Shown piece by piece: positions 35,540 through 48,263 of a stretch of DNA of 64,000 nt. Origin of the DNA: Capitulum mitella (Eukaryota; Arthropoda; Thecostraca; Pollicipedomorpha; Pollicipedidae); assembly GCA_030062745.1 (NCBI GenBank), contig CP099839.1, positions 5,751,115 to 5,815,114 of the forward strand. The letters run 5' to 3'. The translations under genes were made by a program, and so were the position numbers. Numbering within the stretch: the stretch's first letter is position 1; every line of letters starts with the position of its first letter. The notes under the pieces are model-generated. The model did no database searches and was not told where the DNA came from. It saw only the letters and a program-made list of their open reading frames with translations.

Positions 35540-36050
35540 AACCTCATGTTCATAAGATCCAAAAAAGAACACCGAAAACCGATCAGTCCTAAATTTAGGG
35601 CACGGGCCTTCGTCAGGGATAGTTTAAAAAAGACAAAGACACATATCGACGAATACGAAAATTAGCATGTCCGTGCTGCAAACGTGCATCCATCATAATA
35701 AAACACCAACATATAACGAATCCAAAGAAAAACGACCGCCACAACCAACCACATAGCTACGACTACTGGTAAGTACTGGCATGGGTATTACATGACTACT
35801 TGTTTGGAACTGGAGATAACAGGTGTCAGGATGACATATTGGTGTTCAGGATAGGCCTTGCATTGCGAATTTCAAACGATTCCACGATTTTGAGTTCTGC
35901 AACGTCCTTACAGGTCCCGATAATTTCAACGAGCAAAGATTTAGATGTAATGTTCACACGTATGTGGGATGTTGGAAAATGGTTACCCACGGGCGTGGTC
36001 CTAGTTTTGCTGCTGGCGTTCCTCAAATGTTCATTGTACCACTACGTAAT
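35540..36050 (-). mobile_element. Penelope-like element relic, left arm (minus strand)
   Basis: On the minus strand, a frame covering 36,045-35,826 reads YNEHLRN, then TPVGNHF, TCKDVAELK and RPILNTNMSS. This is the C-terminal half of a GIY-YIG endonuclease domain as carried by Penelope-like retroelements. Beyond the stop, 35,640-35,560 carries CCCTGACGAAGG followed by TAAATTTAGGACTGATC, resembling the terminal repeat of such elements. CTGACGA (35616-35610) fits the CUGANGA box of a hammerhead core, but the expected GAAA reads TAAA. The reverse transcriptase part is absent, so the element is dead. Confidence 0.65.
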
Positions 36051-36273
36051 TTTACATTTATTCCGCTTTATTGCTAACCAAATATTGCTATTGCTAACCA
36101 AATATTGCTAAACAAATATTGCTAACCAAACGCGGAGCGCACAAAACACAGGTTATTTTGTAAGCCTTATTACGTGAATTACTATGGCCTTAGATATTAT
36201 ATATGTGCTTTATATTATAGCTCACCACACGAGGAGCGCACAAATCACACACAAGTTTGTAAACCTTCTTCTC
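36051..36273. repeat. Centre of the inverted Penelope-like pair
   Basis: Tandem TATTGCTAACCAAA units at ~36,070-36,128, then AGCTCACCACACGAGGAGCGC at ~36,219. The latter is inverted against CCTCGTGTGATGAGCTAT at ~36,289-36,306. Confidence 0.7.
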
Positions 36274-36840
36274 TGTGGTTTGCGCCGTCCTCGTGTGATG
36301 AGCTATATTGTGGAAACTAAACGTAGAACTACGGAGCGATACGATGAACATTTGAGGAACGCTAACAACAAAACTAGGAACACGCCGCTGGGTGACCATT
36401 TGCGAACACCTCACACACATGTAAACATTACATCTAAATTACTTCCCATTGAAATTGTCCAGACCTGCAAGGACGTAGCAGAACTCAAATCGCGGAATCA
36501 GTTGGAATTCGTAGTGCAAAGCCTATCCTGAACATCAATATTTCATCCTGGCGCCTGCTGCCTCCAGTCCCATATCAGTATTATGTAGTTCCCATACCAG
36601 TAGTTACCAGTAGTCGTAATAATGGTTTTGTCGTTGGTTGTCGCGGTCGTTTAACTTTGAATTCGCGATATGGCGGTGCCTCATTATAAGGGATGCACGT
36701 TTCCCTCACGGACATCCTAATTTTCTCAGTCGTCGATGTCGGTGTTTGTCTTTTTGAAAAAACCGTCCCTGAGGAAGACCTGTGGCCGAAATATAGGACT
36801 AATTTGTTCTCGTGTTCTTTTTGGGATATTACGAGTTCAA
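36274..36840 (+). mobile_element. Penelope-like element relic, right arm (plus strand)
   Basis: The plus frame from ~36,274 reads CGLRRPRVMSYIVETKRR, then RYDEHLRNANNKT, GDHLRTPHTH and QTCKDVAELK. A frameshift near 36,512 follows, after which KPILNINISSW continues in another frame to ~36,548. YIVETKRR corresponds to the GIY-YIG YIGETxRR box. The terminal-repeat-like part has CTGAGGA at 36769-36775, AGACCTGTGGCC, then GAAA at 36788-36791, which matches the CUGANGA...GAAA layout of a hammerhead ribozyme with a short stem II. It is the inverted partner of the left arm; both look decayed. Confidence 0.68.
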
Positions 36841-38730
36841 GGTTAATTTTGTCCTACCTTATCACAGCAATCATGCTTATTCACGCGCTAAAGTATACAC
36901 AAGATGCAGAAGAACATTGGTAGAGCCTTCATACTATCAGGCCTATAGAAAACGATGCCACAAGTCACTATGCCTGTTTGACCAAAAAATATCTTCCACT
37001 ACAATTTCGAAACGTATTACTATTTTTCCGAAACGTATTAATGATGTCATTCATTATTCCATATTTTCTGCCGATATGTTTTCTGCTGCAGCCATTGTTG
37101 TCCAGTTGCTGGCTATTTCCCTTGATAAAACCCCCAGAAAATATGGGGGAGACAAAATCACCTTTGGGGGGCCGAGACCCACAATAGAGGTGAGCACATG
37201 GCCCCCACAAAAGAATACGAACTGATACTCCTGCACTAAACCTCGTCGGCAGACGGGAGTTGCCACTCGCGTGAATGTATAAGACTACCATGAATGGCCT
37301 GCATCGATAGCCTGAAATTCGCAATAGGTTTCTGTAAAACCTTTTCACACCTTTTTCTCCAATCGTACTACTACATTGTCATGATCGCGTTTTGAAACAC
37401 AGCCACTTGCCCGTCACAGTTAAACGTCTTTATGTCACTAGCAGGATAACAAAGGCTGACGATGATATTTCACAGTTCACTGGCCTGTCCTTGACTTCAG
37501 GAAAACTCAGCAGAGACAGTCACCGCCTATAACGACTGATCAAAGCCAAAAGCATGGTCTACAGCCCGGAACCCTGCAAAACCGCCACAGATGATAGCGG
37601 AGACGGAAAACGATCTCTCAGATGAGGCTGTCTTGCTGTGACCTGAGAGATCATAAGCTTGCCCAAGGGATTAAAAAAATGAGAATGAAACAGGCTAGAC
37701 GATACTTTTTGTTGCTGCTCTGTCATGATTAGCAAGTGGGTCAAGGGTGGCAACCTCCCTGCTCGACTTGAGTATGCGGTGGTGGGCATAGGTGGGCATA
37801 TGGTAGGGTGGGAAAGTATGGTGGACGCAGCGGAAAATCCCTTCGTCTGGCGAGGGTTAATTATAACGCGCGTCTTTTCATCTGTTCTGGCTTAAGAAAT
37901 AAATAAGGGAGGTTGACTGTCATGTCAACAAAACAAAGGCGGTGAAAAAATGAAGAAAACCTGTGACTATGGTTAAAAGACAGTCAACATACCACACAAC
38001 AAAATATTCGTTAGAAATGTCGCCAATTATGAAGTTGCGAAAGGGACGAAACGGTCAGACATGCATCTGTTGGATGCGTTAAACGAACGGAGATGAATAT
38101 GTTGGTCAGGCGCCGGTGCCACGGTCGCTGAAGACTGATTATGACAAATCGCCATGGACCTACATGTTTCGTCATTGGTTTCTGACCTGGTACTTCTGTC
38201 GCTTTATGTTCAGTACATACCGTTTATCTACATTACCCAGAGGTTGTCGTTGAAAGATCGTCTCCTCTGACATTTATTCGTGTTCTAGACTGGGAAATTA
38301 TTCATAATTAAGTGCTCGTCCCGACATCTGAAAAGCAAAACTGTCAAAGGCCAAAGGTCATACTTTTTACCATTATACCTCCGAGTTACAACAAATTGTA
38401 AACATTAATGGCATTCAAAAGCGCATCAACACATACGCTGTTATGTCATAATCTTAAGAAATAAAAATTCTACTAACACATATATGAGCTTCAAATTTGT
38501 CCCACTTCTCGCAACGGCTCCCAAGCAATAAAACCAAAGCAAGTAAGCAAGCATGGACACATTTATAAATCTAAACTGCCGCCATCTCTAAGGCTGCGTT
38601 CAGTCCTTGATTCCTTCGCTCGCTGTCCTCGTTCCCTCACTCTGTGTGCATGACATAGTTATTAAAGTTAAGAAGTTAAGATAACTGTGTAGGTTAACTG
38701 AATCGAGAGCTAATCGTTAGGACCTCCCAT
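36841..38730. other. Noncoding stretch, nearly nothing recognised
   Basis: Two short links to other parts are visible. A GGCAGAGAC/GACCTGAGAG-type patch at ~37,560-37,640 matches 17,420-17,500. A G-run segment GGGGGGCCGAGACCC lies at ~37,173. No supportable gene. Confidence 0.4.
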
Positions 38731-39673
38731 TTAACCCAGACGTTTAGAAGTTTTGCAAAGTTTGTAGACGTTTACAGGGATGCTAGCATTTTTGGCTTGC
38801 TCTTGCCGTTTCACACCGAAGAACCACACATCGCACCACATTGTTCATGTAATGCTGGCATAAGCGATGCCATGTACATGAAAAGGGAACCTACCATGGT
38901 CGCATTCTCATCCGATCATCCTTTGATCTTTGCCCTTGAATGACCTCAAGTGACTTCATATTCACAGAACATGACACTGGGTTTTTTCATAGTGTTTTAA
39001 GACGATCCCAGTTAATCGAAGTATTCATCTTCTTCAGTGTTCTGTTAATGACGAACGTAACATACTGTACAAGCGCAAACAGTTTAAGTCACAACTTTGT
39101 GATCTGTCATAACATCGACCTGGAACTTGAAGCACAGATGGAAAATACTGTTCTATGTAGTACATTCCAGTATTTTCACTCTGAAAATTAGCGTCTAAAA
39201 TCTAGACGTAAGGCCAAATTTAAATTTCTGATCCTGACCTTACCTTTAGAAGAGATCTCAGATATTTGAACATAGATATTTGCTCTGTTGTTGTTCATCT
39301 GTATGCCCATACACTCATGCAACGGAAAGCTTTCTCTCGAAAATTCTATTTTTAGTAGCAATTTTTCTTTTACGTTCAACGGTGCCAAAAACGGCCTGAT
39401 GTTCCTGCGAACAACCGGGCCTGGCTCCATCCTTGAGAAATACAAAACTGTGAAACTGGCATAATACCGGTTGACCTGATGTGCTTGCCAAGAAATGGGC
39501 CTGGTTCATTCCCCGGGAAATGTAAAATTGTGAAAAGCTGACATAATACGCAGAAAGAGATACAGAGCTTTGTAGGTTTCGTGAAAAAGTCCCAGAAAAC
39601 CTGGCATGGGAAGAAAAAAAGAGGGTTTTTTTTAAGCCAACCCATCCCCTCCTAATACGGGAAATAGGGTTAA
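38731..39673 (-). mobile_element. TTAA MITE copy 5, old and diverged (inverted)
   Basis: The right end GGGAAATAGGG is followed by TTAA at 39670-39673. Inside it matches copy 2 through GCCTGGCTCCATCCTTGAG, the GACCTCAAGTGAC block (~38,943) and CATAAGCGATGCCATG (~38,858). The left end is uncertain; TTAACCC at 38731 is the best candidate. A GCCTGGYTC-AATTGTGAAA segment appears twice (~39,418 and ~39,498), an internal duplication. Confidence 0.6.
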
Positions 39674-40208
39674 ATGTCAGAACAATTTCACATTTGTCAT
39701 TAATCTCCACCTTTTCTTATCTCCTTTTACATGCTTCTCGCGCCTGCTTCTGTTGCCTCTAAGATGGCACGTCTTCTCCGCAGAAAATGGACAGCAAGGA
39801 TCGCGGACTCCTAGAGGTTGAGATTAACGCCCCACTGGACAGAGGTTACAGCTGCCGTGCCCCAATGGAACACGTTTCCCCGGGCAGCAATGGAAGTCAG
39901 AGAACCAGATACCATAACAAACAGTATATAGGGGGTTTCCATCAAACAAGTCTGTGACGTTTTTCAGTCGCAGTCTTTCAAACATTTTTTACAAAATCAT
40001 TCCGTTGAAAAAGACGTCTTAACCGGTATCGAAAAAGCATGGATTATTTTACAAACATGGTTCGGTATGTTCTCACCATTGTCAGTTCGCCACACCTCAC
40101 TCAGTCCGCCACACCTCCTTGACCTTGTCATAGATGGCGTGTCTGGCCGTCTGGCCATCTGTAGTGACCACGGGGAGTCGCACATACAAGGCCACAGTTG
40201 GCTGGCCA
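39674..40208 (+). other. Upstream region of copy D, divergent type
   Basis: Unlike A, B, C, E and F, the sequence between ~39,680 and ~40,125 does not match the usual gene-proximal block. Similarity resumes at GATGGCGTG (~40,133). Copy D therefore has a different distal upstream region. Confidence 0.6.
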
Positions 40209-40252
40209 CTATAAAGGCCGTTCCACCGGCGTCGGTGGGCACTCCTCACAGT
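40209..40252 (+). promoter_or_regulatory. Core promoter of cuticle copy D
   Basis: TATAAAG at 40209-40215, 60 bp before the ATG, in the conserved GGCCACTATAAAGGCCG context. Confidence 0.74.
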
Positions 40253-40268
40253 CTCCTCCACAGCCAAC

Positions 40269-41083
40269 ATGAGGGCGCTGGTGAGTGTAACAGTGAACGC
40301 TAGAGGGCGTAAGCGAATGCGTGATAAAGTCTGGCACATTCGAAACAACTATTCCCATTCCTAATTTACTAAATACAGAGCCGCTCTGATGCATCTGCTT
40401 AAGCGACATTTAACATCTCCCACATATATTTTCATGTATGCAGTGACACGCGTACTGCTATACCCCGTCCATTGCTCACTGCAAATGACGCAAGCAACCC
40501 ATGTTCCACGTTCCAGATTCTGTGTACGCTGGTCGTGGCCGCACGGGCCCTGTACTCGGCCCCTGCCATCGGAGCTCGATTCAGCTACGGTTACACAGCC
40601 GCCGCCCCCCTGTACGCCGGCTACGGCTACACCAGGGCATACGGTGCTGCCCCTGTGGCTGCTACCTACGCTGCTACCCCTGTCGCTGCTACCTACGCTG
40701 CCCCTGTTGCTGCTGGCTACGCTGCCCCTGTGGCTGCTGCCTATGCCGCCCCCGTGGCCACCAGTGCCCAGCACCACTCCCAGGATGAGCTCGGCCAGTA
40801 CAACTACGGCTACTCGGATATCAACTCGGCCAAGAACGAGGTCAAGACCGCTGACGGTGTGGTCCGCGGTTCCTACAGCTACCGCGACGCCTACGGTCTG
40901 CCGCAGAAGGTCGACTACGTGTCTGACGCTCTTGGCTTCCGTGTGGCGGCCACCAACCTGCCGGTGGGCCCCGCCCAGGCCGGTCTGGTCGGACCGGCCC
41001 CCGTCGGTGACACCCCTGAGGTTGCCGCTGCCAAGTCCGCCCACTTCGCTGCCCATGCCGAGGCCTTGACCCGGGCTCACTAA
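40269..41083 (+). CDS. Single-domain cuticle protein, copy D
   Basis: A 192-residue secreted cuticle protein, the shortest intact copy. Exon 1 (40269-40280, MRAL), a 236 bp intron with the acceptor variant TTCCAG, and exon 2 (40517-41083). AAPVA repeat region of 36 residues, chitin_bind_4-type domain at ~97-153, C-terminus ALTRAH (Ala to Thr against the other copies). The start is fixed by the shared TATA/ATG spacing and the signal peptide; ATG 40472 is intronic. The body is nearly identical to the other copies despite the divergent distal upstream region. Confidence 0.88.
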
Positions 41084-43175
41084 ACCATTCCATATTCATC
41101 TGCGAGGAGAGCACAGTGAACGCGATAGAATTCATGTTACTGAATTAGTATCGCTTTCGTATCTAGGTTAACAACAAGGTTTCATACTTTATGTCTCTGT
41201 TGTTTTCTGTTCATGTGGTTGCAAGTTATGTCCGTTCAACTTGTCCTTTGTTGCATGTACCTCGTAACATCGCCATAAATGAATATATTTCATTTAGCAA
41301 TGTATGGCATTTGCATTAGTCTTTCACGCTTGGGATTCAACGTATGTGAAAAGTACGAAGTAATGGAAATAGATTTAACCTTCGCCGGACTACGTAGATA
41401 GTTTCCATCCCTCCTGTTCTCCGATGAGGGTGACTAGAATCATGGTATGGCCTTCGTCAAGAACCTGGCGTCTGGCATGTTTCCCAAAAAATTGATGAAA
41501 AGCATCACTGAGCATGTCAGGCCATCGAGTTAGACGGCATTCCTGAGGGCTGGCAACCGTTTTTCTTAATCTGAGCTATGTTTCTGATTTTTTCTTAGGA
41601 GTTCGATAAGACAGGAGGTCAGTATTTGATACATGACTGGATCGACGTATGCTTGATTACACATCGCGGTTTGAGATCTCAGTGATATTTTCAGAATGAA
41701 GTAAGGCCACTGACCTTATTCGACCTCAAAATCACTTTGAGCCGTTCTCTGGATGGTCTGTAGAGCTTACATCAGTAATGTCAGCTATTTCTACCAGCTT
41801 TTCAGCTATTTTGTTTCTCAAAACAAGATATCACCATAATACCTCCAAGAACTGGTGATCTTGATAGATGCAACAAATCTGCTATCTCAGAGTTTTCGGA
41901 ATTTTCTGGGTCACTGACCTAAGGCCATACCGATGTTTAAGACAAGTCGTCGTTTTTTTCGGAAACTGGCGGAATTTTTCACAACATTTTTAGTGTGGAG
42001 TGAAGCAGACATCTAGTTACCGTCATGGGCAAAGTATAAATGACTTCCAGCCATTGACCTGAGGTCAAGTTACGAGTAACTGTTGTGAGCCAAAATGTAC
42101 CACCATCACAGTCAGCGATGAATTACTCGGAATGAGTAGAAAATGGGTAAAAAATGTAATACCAAGAACTTTCAAAAAAGTTTTGCGAAACTGCATATTT
42201 TGGAGAAACTGGCCCTCGCCAATAAAGTTCCGCCATTTGTGTAGATTGGTAACTAATGAATTTTTCCAAAAATTAAGTATGAGAAACCATCATAACAACC
42301 ACTGAGATTAATAAAAGTTACATCGATAGGCTTAAGTCGCAAAAATAAAGGAACGCTCAAATTAGTTCCTATTTATTTCTTACTGCGCACGGCTATGGAG
42401 TCCACCGACAACCGGCGTGACAATTGCCGTTTCTTTAACTCAACGTTTCGGCGTATATATTGAACAAATCTGAGAAATTAGACGTGTATCGGCATCTGTA
42501 GACCTTTACTTGAGCGTTGGTGCCTTTATCTATGCGTTATTAGTCACAGCCCTTGAGATTCAAGCCGTTCGTTGGTCTCATGCAGTCGGCTATGAGAAAA
42601 TATATATAGGACGTAAATTGCTGACATATTATCTAAAACAAAAAATGAACCAATTTCGAGCTCTATTCGTCACAGGCTTTTCAGAGGTGTTCTTATTTCT
42701 ATCGTGCGACCAACCGTTCGCGAGTTAGAGGGTCGGGCGGTCAACCGCCTCCCCCAGTCGGGCGTGATCGTCGCCGACCCACGGTCGTCCGCGGGTTAAG
42801 CAATGTGAACATCACTCCCTAGCTAAAAGGCCGCGTTGGTGGCGAGTCTTTTCAACACATATCAGCAAAAGGTATTGGTGAAGACAAGGGTGCAGAATCC
42901 CGAAGAAAATATTATGTACACTTTTGATTATCTCCCAAAAGTTTATCTTCACATACTTCTTGTGTTTTAAACAATACAAAGAGAGAAATACATTGCGAAC
43001 CCTGGTGTACCTCGCTGACTAGATTAATAAATAGGCTGCCAATTTGCTCTATCTTCATCATAGTGGATCACGTGTATAAAATGTGACAAGTTAGACAGGC
43101 TAGTCTATACATCTTCTCTCATCAACTTTTATAGTCATTTGTGAAAATAATATTTCAATAAAAAATGACTCCCCC

Positions 43176-43294
43176 CACGCAAACATCCACGCTTGCTTGA
43201 ACGCACGCATGCACACACGCGCACACACACAAACACACGGATATATATATATATATACATATATGCTTATAGATCTACATAAAGATGTATATGC
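43176..43294. repeat. Compound microsatellite, spacer D
   Basis: ACGCACGCATGCACACACGC, then CACACA, then an AT run, in the same order as in spacers B, E and F. Confidence 0.88.
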
Positions 43295-44499
43295 CAATGG
43301 TGATGGAAGTGGTAAATTATTGTTTTAAAACCCATTTGGTTTCACCTACATAATTAAATCCCCCATGCGTAGTATCCCCCATGTAATGCCCAATGTGTGT
43401 ATGTGTAGTTCGAACGAATTGGTTTGAAAACCAATGTGGTTCCTCATATCAGATTACATAACTCAGAATGATATAAGTATTTGGAAGTAACACACTGCAC
43501 CGAAACGGGCCAAATAACGTTTTCACAAAGGTAATATATGCAGACAAATTAATCTGTAACGCAAATCAACGCAGATTTCCAAAAACCCATAAAATCCAGC
43601 ATTTGTTGGCGGCTGACTGAGAACGTCGACATCACACAGAGTTATCAAGTAAGTTCTCGAATGGGATAAGCCAGCAAATGGTATATAGTTGAATGAAACT
43701 CTGCACGACGGAGACAAAACTACTATCATTGGTGGAACAGACGTACATTAACCCATTCTAATTACCCCCCAGGGTCCGAAAACCTATCTCCTTCAAAACT
43801 GGGATTCTCAACGGATTCAGTGCGCTTAATTCGTGGCTGGCGTCAGAGGAAACAGGCAAAGGGCAAAACGGAGTGGTAATGCCACGGGATGGATTGCGTG
43901 ACGCGTTTGGTTTAAACATGACAGGACTTGGACTTGTGACATGGAAGTCGGACAGATCTAGCGCCTCGTAGCTTGCTTTGACACTGAAGATGCCTATTTA
44001 TGTCGCGTACTATGGCCAATGGAAAATATTTGGAAACGAGGACTACGAAAATTGAGAACGATTACTGATTAACAAAGATTAAGCACAACATATCTGGAGG
44101 CATCTGTACATAGCATCATTGTAATACACCCATGAGCCTGACGTCAGGAATGTCAACCATTTATGTCTGTTTTCTTTTTAACGCGCGGAATGGAACGTGG
44201 GTCTTTTTGTACCTCCCCCACCTGTTTTTCTTGAATATAACGAGGACAGATCGGAACCGGTTGTTGCTAATTTGTAATATCTATGACAATTAAATAACTC
44301 TTCGAATGGCGCAGAAAAATCTGCAATCGGCCAGAAATTGTTGACGTTTGAAGCATTTGAAGTCAGGCAAATGTGATGAAAACGACGATTGTCGATGACA
44401 AATCGTAGCTTTGTGAAAGAACTAACGTTCTACCTAAGATTACCGTTTGAACACAATCAGGCGATGTCATTCGGGCATAAGAGATGGATGTACCAAGAC

Positions 44500-44945
44500 C
44501 ACAGACAGGGTCAATAAGGGTCAAGGTCATCAAAGGTCGTCAACCAGTTTGTGACTTGATGAAGATTTGCTTTGCAACATGTCCGTTTCTATGAAATATG
44601 CATTCAAGGACCGGAATGAAAACAGGTTTGCGCACACTGCTACGCTTATATGTACCAAGGTCAGTGAAAGTCGAAATCATTTAATGTCAAGGTCAAATAT
44701 CTTGTGACCTGGTTCAAATTTGTTCTGCGACATGTCGATCTGCATGAAATATGCCTTGAAAGACCCTAATAAAAGCACGTGTGGGCACATGGATATCCAT
44801 ACATGTATACCAGATACCAGGTCAGGGTCATCAAAAATCAAGGCGACCTTTTTGCGGCCTGGTCCAGATTTACTTTGTAATATGTCGATCTGTATGAAAT
44901 ATACATTGAAAGACCCTACTAAAACACGTTTAGCACACTGATACA
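44500..44945 (+). repeat. 152-bp tandem repeat with AGGTCA motifs, spacer D
   Basis: Three units with CAACATGT/CGACATGT/TAATATGT anchors and GGTCAAGGTCATC motifs, colinear with spacer A 23,700-24,160. Confidence 0.8.
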
Positions 44946-46953
44946 TGTATATACTTATACACATAAACATGCATACATAAAGATAAACGCTGGAAGTGAC
45001 CAAATGTACCGATGCTGGTTACCTTCACTGAAAATACGCCAAAAGATACATGTTGCGCCCTCATTTACTTCCAAACTGTCCCATATTATTCGAAATCTGA
45101 TCTGAAAAGATGAAAACATGACGCCATAGGTCAATGATCTGACATGACCTCGACCCGAATTCCTGAGTCAACACGCCAGATGGATGGACACTGTCGTATT
45201 CCACGCTTGAAAGGTCAAAGAAACATCATTTTTCAGTTTCGTTCGAAAAGTTGTACGGAATGGCCTGTACGGGCCCAGAAAGTGTTCAAAGTTGACCTTT
45301 TCCACCCTATTTGACCTTGAAGTCATGTCATGAAAATGGCACATAATGTAAATTGTTATGGCCCCACCCTTTCCATAGAATTTCATGCCTCTAGCTCTTT
45401 CCGTTGTCGACATCGGAGGCGGGGGCACTTATGGACCCCCCTCCTTCCAGTGCGCGTTAGTGCGAAACACCCTTCCACTGCGCGGGATAAGGAACCAAAC
45501 CGTCAAAATTGATGCATTCAAGCTTCTAGAGTCATCCTGCTGGATGTCATGACACAGAAAGGAAATGTTGCATCTTAGTCATTGTTTCAGTTGAATTGAT
45601 TAAGAAATGTTGTTTATCATATCTGCCGCACATATTTGTCTGAGCCAAGAAGCAGGAAGGCCAATAAAAAAAATCATTCGGTTAAACAAAATATTACCAA
45701 ACAATATAATCTTCGGATATCATTAACTGGTTTGACATCGAACTCCGATTGATTGTGACGTAATACTTCTGGTGGTGGTCAAGTGAGTTTAGGCACAGGG
45801 TATTTATTCTGTTTGGGTCCGGCAAAACAGTGCAATTTTAAACTTTGTGGTTGGCGAAACACAAGGTGCTAAGAAAAGCGTGTGTCAGGGCTCCTAATTT
45901 CGAAATGCTCTTTAATGCAAACGTTTGCCGCTCAACGTTCGCTAAGAACGTCCCTTGTTTACCAAGCAATATTTGTGTATCGTGTAGAAATCAATAGCTG
46001 TAAATCGAGTGCCGCGTAGGTTATGGGGAATGACTGGACTTCATAACAATGACGTTTTGAGGCAGAACACATTTCAAAATCACTTTCAGCTTCCAAGACC
46101 TTTAAGTTTATTATCTTAGGTGATAACTTATAACGTAGGTAGAACATTCCCGCAAGTATAACTAAATAAATGACAGACAAAAATTCACCGCAAAAAGCAA
46201 CGCAAGAAAAATAGGGCAACAAAAACTTCATTCTCAAAAATAGGTGCACATCCCTGTAGGTTCCGTTCCTATATAATCCTGCCGACTGACATTAGTGACG
46301 GGTTTTGGGCAATGTCCATTTTTAAAGCATTTCCCCTTGGTCACGCTTATTGCGGAAATATTCAGCTCCAGTGCAATATCACTATTTTGTTAGCTTTGTT
46401 TACGAACATGCGGAAAGACATACCTTATCCGTCGATGGAGAGAATGTCATGGCAAGTAAATTCCTACACGCCGACGACCGGAACAAAGCATTCTACATTT
46501 CCTACTTCCCTACCTTTTCCAGTGAAGTCAAACAATGCATGAATTGTCAGGACGCATCATATCATTATTGATACACTGCAGATAAGCGGACACTGGAATG
46601 TTGGCAGATTTTGTCAGGATGTCCAATCTGAATATGCATGCCGGAGCGTCTGCACTGATTAATCAGGCATTTATAGACAATGCCAACGATGACCTGAAGC
46701 TTACCTGAGCCCATTGACTATGACCTTTCTCACTTTTTCCATCGTTTTAACTGAGCTGTATACTGCCCTGAAGAAACGAAAGAAAACCATGCCGATGCAT
46801 GCATTCGTTAAAACATAAGAAACACGAACAATGCCATATAATGTCCTAGCGAGTTTCATTCCCGCTTCTCAGTGGTCTGCCAACAGATGGCGTGTCTTCC
46901 CGTCCACAGTGACCATGGGGCCTAAATGCACAAGGCCATACATGGCCGGCCAC

Positions 46954-46998
46954 TATAAATGCCGCTCCACCGGCGTCGGTAGGCACTCCTCTCAGTCT
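46954..46998 (+). promoter_or_regulatory. Core promoter of cuticle copy E
   Basis: TATAAAT at 46954-46960, where all other copies have TATAAAG, 59 bp before the ATG, with CTCAGTC downstream. The promoter looks usable although the gene is broken. Confidence 0.7.
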
Positions 46999-47012
46999 CC
47001 TCCACAGCCAAC

Positions 47013-48263
47013 ATGAGGGCGCTGGTGAGTGTAACAGTGAACGCTAGAGGGTGTGAGCGAGCGCGTGATAAAGTCCGTACATTCGAAACAATTGCTCACA
47101 TTCCTAATAGACAAAACAGCGAACCGCGCTGATGCATCCCTCGTAGAGCGACGTTTAACATCTTCCGTATATTTGTCATGTATGCAGTGACACGCGTACT
47201 GCTATACCCAGTCCATTGATCATTGCAAATGACGCAAACACCCCATGTTCCATGTTTTAGATTCTGTGTACGCTGGTCGTGGCCGCACGGGCCCTGTACT
47301 CGGCCCCTGCCATCGGAGCTCGATTCAGCTACGGTTACACAGCCGCCGCCCCCCTATACGTCGGCTACGGCTACACCAGGGCATACGGTGCTGCCCTGTG
47401 GCCCTGCTACCTCGGCCCCTGTGGCCACCAGTGCCCAGCACCACTCCCAGGATGAGCTAGGCCAGTACAACTACGGCTATTCGGATATCAACTCCGCCAA
47501 GAACGAGGTCAAGACTGCTGACGATGTGGTCCGCGGCTCCTACAGCTACCGCGACGCCTACGGTCTGCCGCAGAAGGTCGACTACGTGTCTGACGCTCTT
47601 GGTTTCCGTGTGGCGGCCACCAACCTGCCGGTGGGCCCCGCCCAGGCCGGTCTGGTCGGCCCGGCCCCCGTCGGTGACACCCCTGAGGTTGCCGCTGCCA
47701 AGTCGGCCCACTTCGCTGCCCATGCTGAGGCTCTGGCTCGGTCTGGCCGTAAGAGGCGCAGTCTTGCCTACTCCTTTGCTGCTCCCCACGCGGCATACGC
47801 CCCCGCTGCGCTGGGCTATTCGTATAGCGGCCTGAACTCCGCTTATGGATACGCTCCCGTCGCTGCTACCTACGCTGCTGCCCCTGTTGCTACTGCCTAT
47901 GCTGCTCCCATGGCTGCTCCCTATGCCGCCCCTGTGGCCACCAGTGCCCAGCACCACTCCCAGGATGAGCTCGGCCAGTACAACTACGGCTACTCGGATA
48001 TCAACTCGGCCAAGAACGAGGTCAAGACCGCTGACGGTGTGGTCCGCGGCTCCTACAGCTACCGCGACGCCTACGGCCTGCCGCAGAAGGTCGACTACGT
48101 GTCTGACGCTCTTGGCTTCCGTGTGGCGGCCACCAACCTGCCGGTGGGCCCTGCCCAGGCCGGTCTGGTCGGACCGGCCCCCGTCGGTGACACCCCTGAG
48201 GTTGCCGCTGCCAAGTCGGCCCACTTCGCTGCCCATGCCGAGGCCTTGGCCCGGGCTCACTAA
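47013..48263 (+). pseudogene. Two-domain cuticle gene copy E, broken by frameshift
   Basis: Exon 1 (47013-47024) encodes MRAL; a 236 bp intron follows (acceptor TTTTAG). Exon 2 opens at 47261 in the normal frame with the usual signal peptide and YGYTRAYGAA stretch. Between 47,387 and 47,426 the AAPVA repeat region is 101 bp shorter than in copy A, which is not a multiple of three. The frame then reads through the next block out of register and stops at TGA 47453-47455. Downstream, the two domains, the RSGRKRRSLA linker and the LARAH end remain open in another frame to 48263. The first domain also has TADDVV for TADGVV. Either a recent pseudogene or an assembly error in low-complexity sequence. 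A start at 47223 would give no signal peptide. Confidence 0.75.

Larger units (their letters stand above)
41084..46953 (+). repeat. Spacer D-E of the cuticle array
   Basis: Full-order spacer. It holds the 3' flank, GGCGGAATTTTT block (~41,967), GCGTTATTAGTCACAG block (~42,534), GC block (~42,720-42,800), microsatellite, GGTTTAAACATGAC (~43,909), TATTTATGTCGCG (~43,993), 152-bp repeats and promoter-proximal blocks. A CCCCCATG partial repeat lies at ~43,366-43,382. No gene recognised. Confidence 0.75.
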
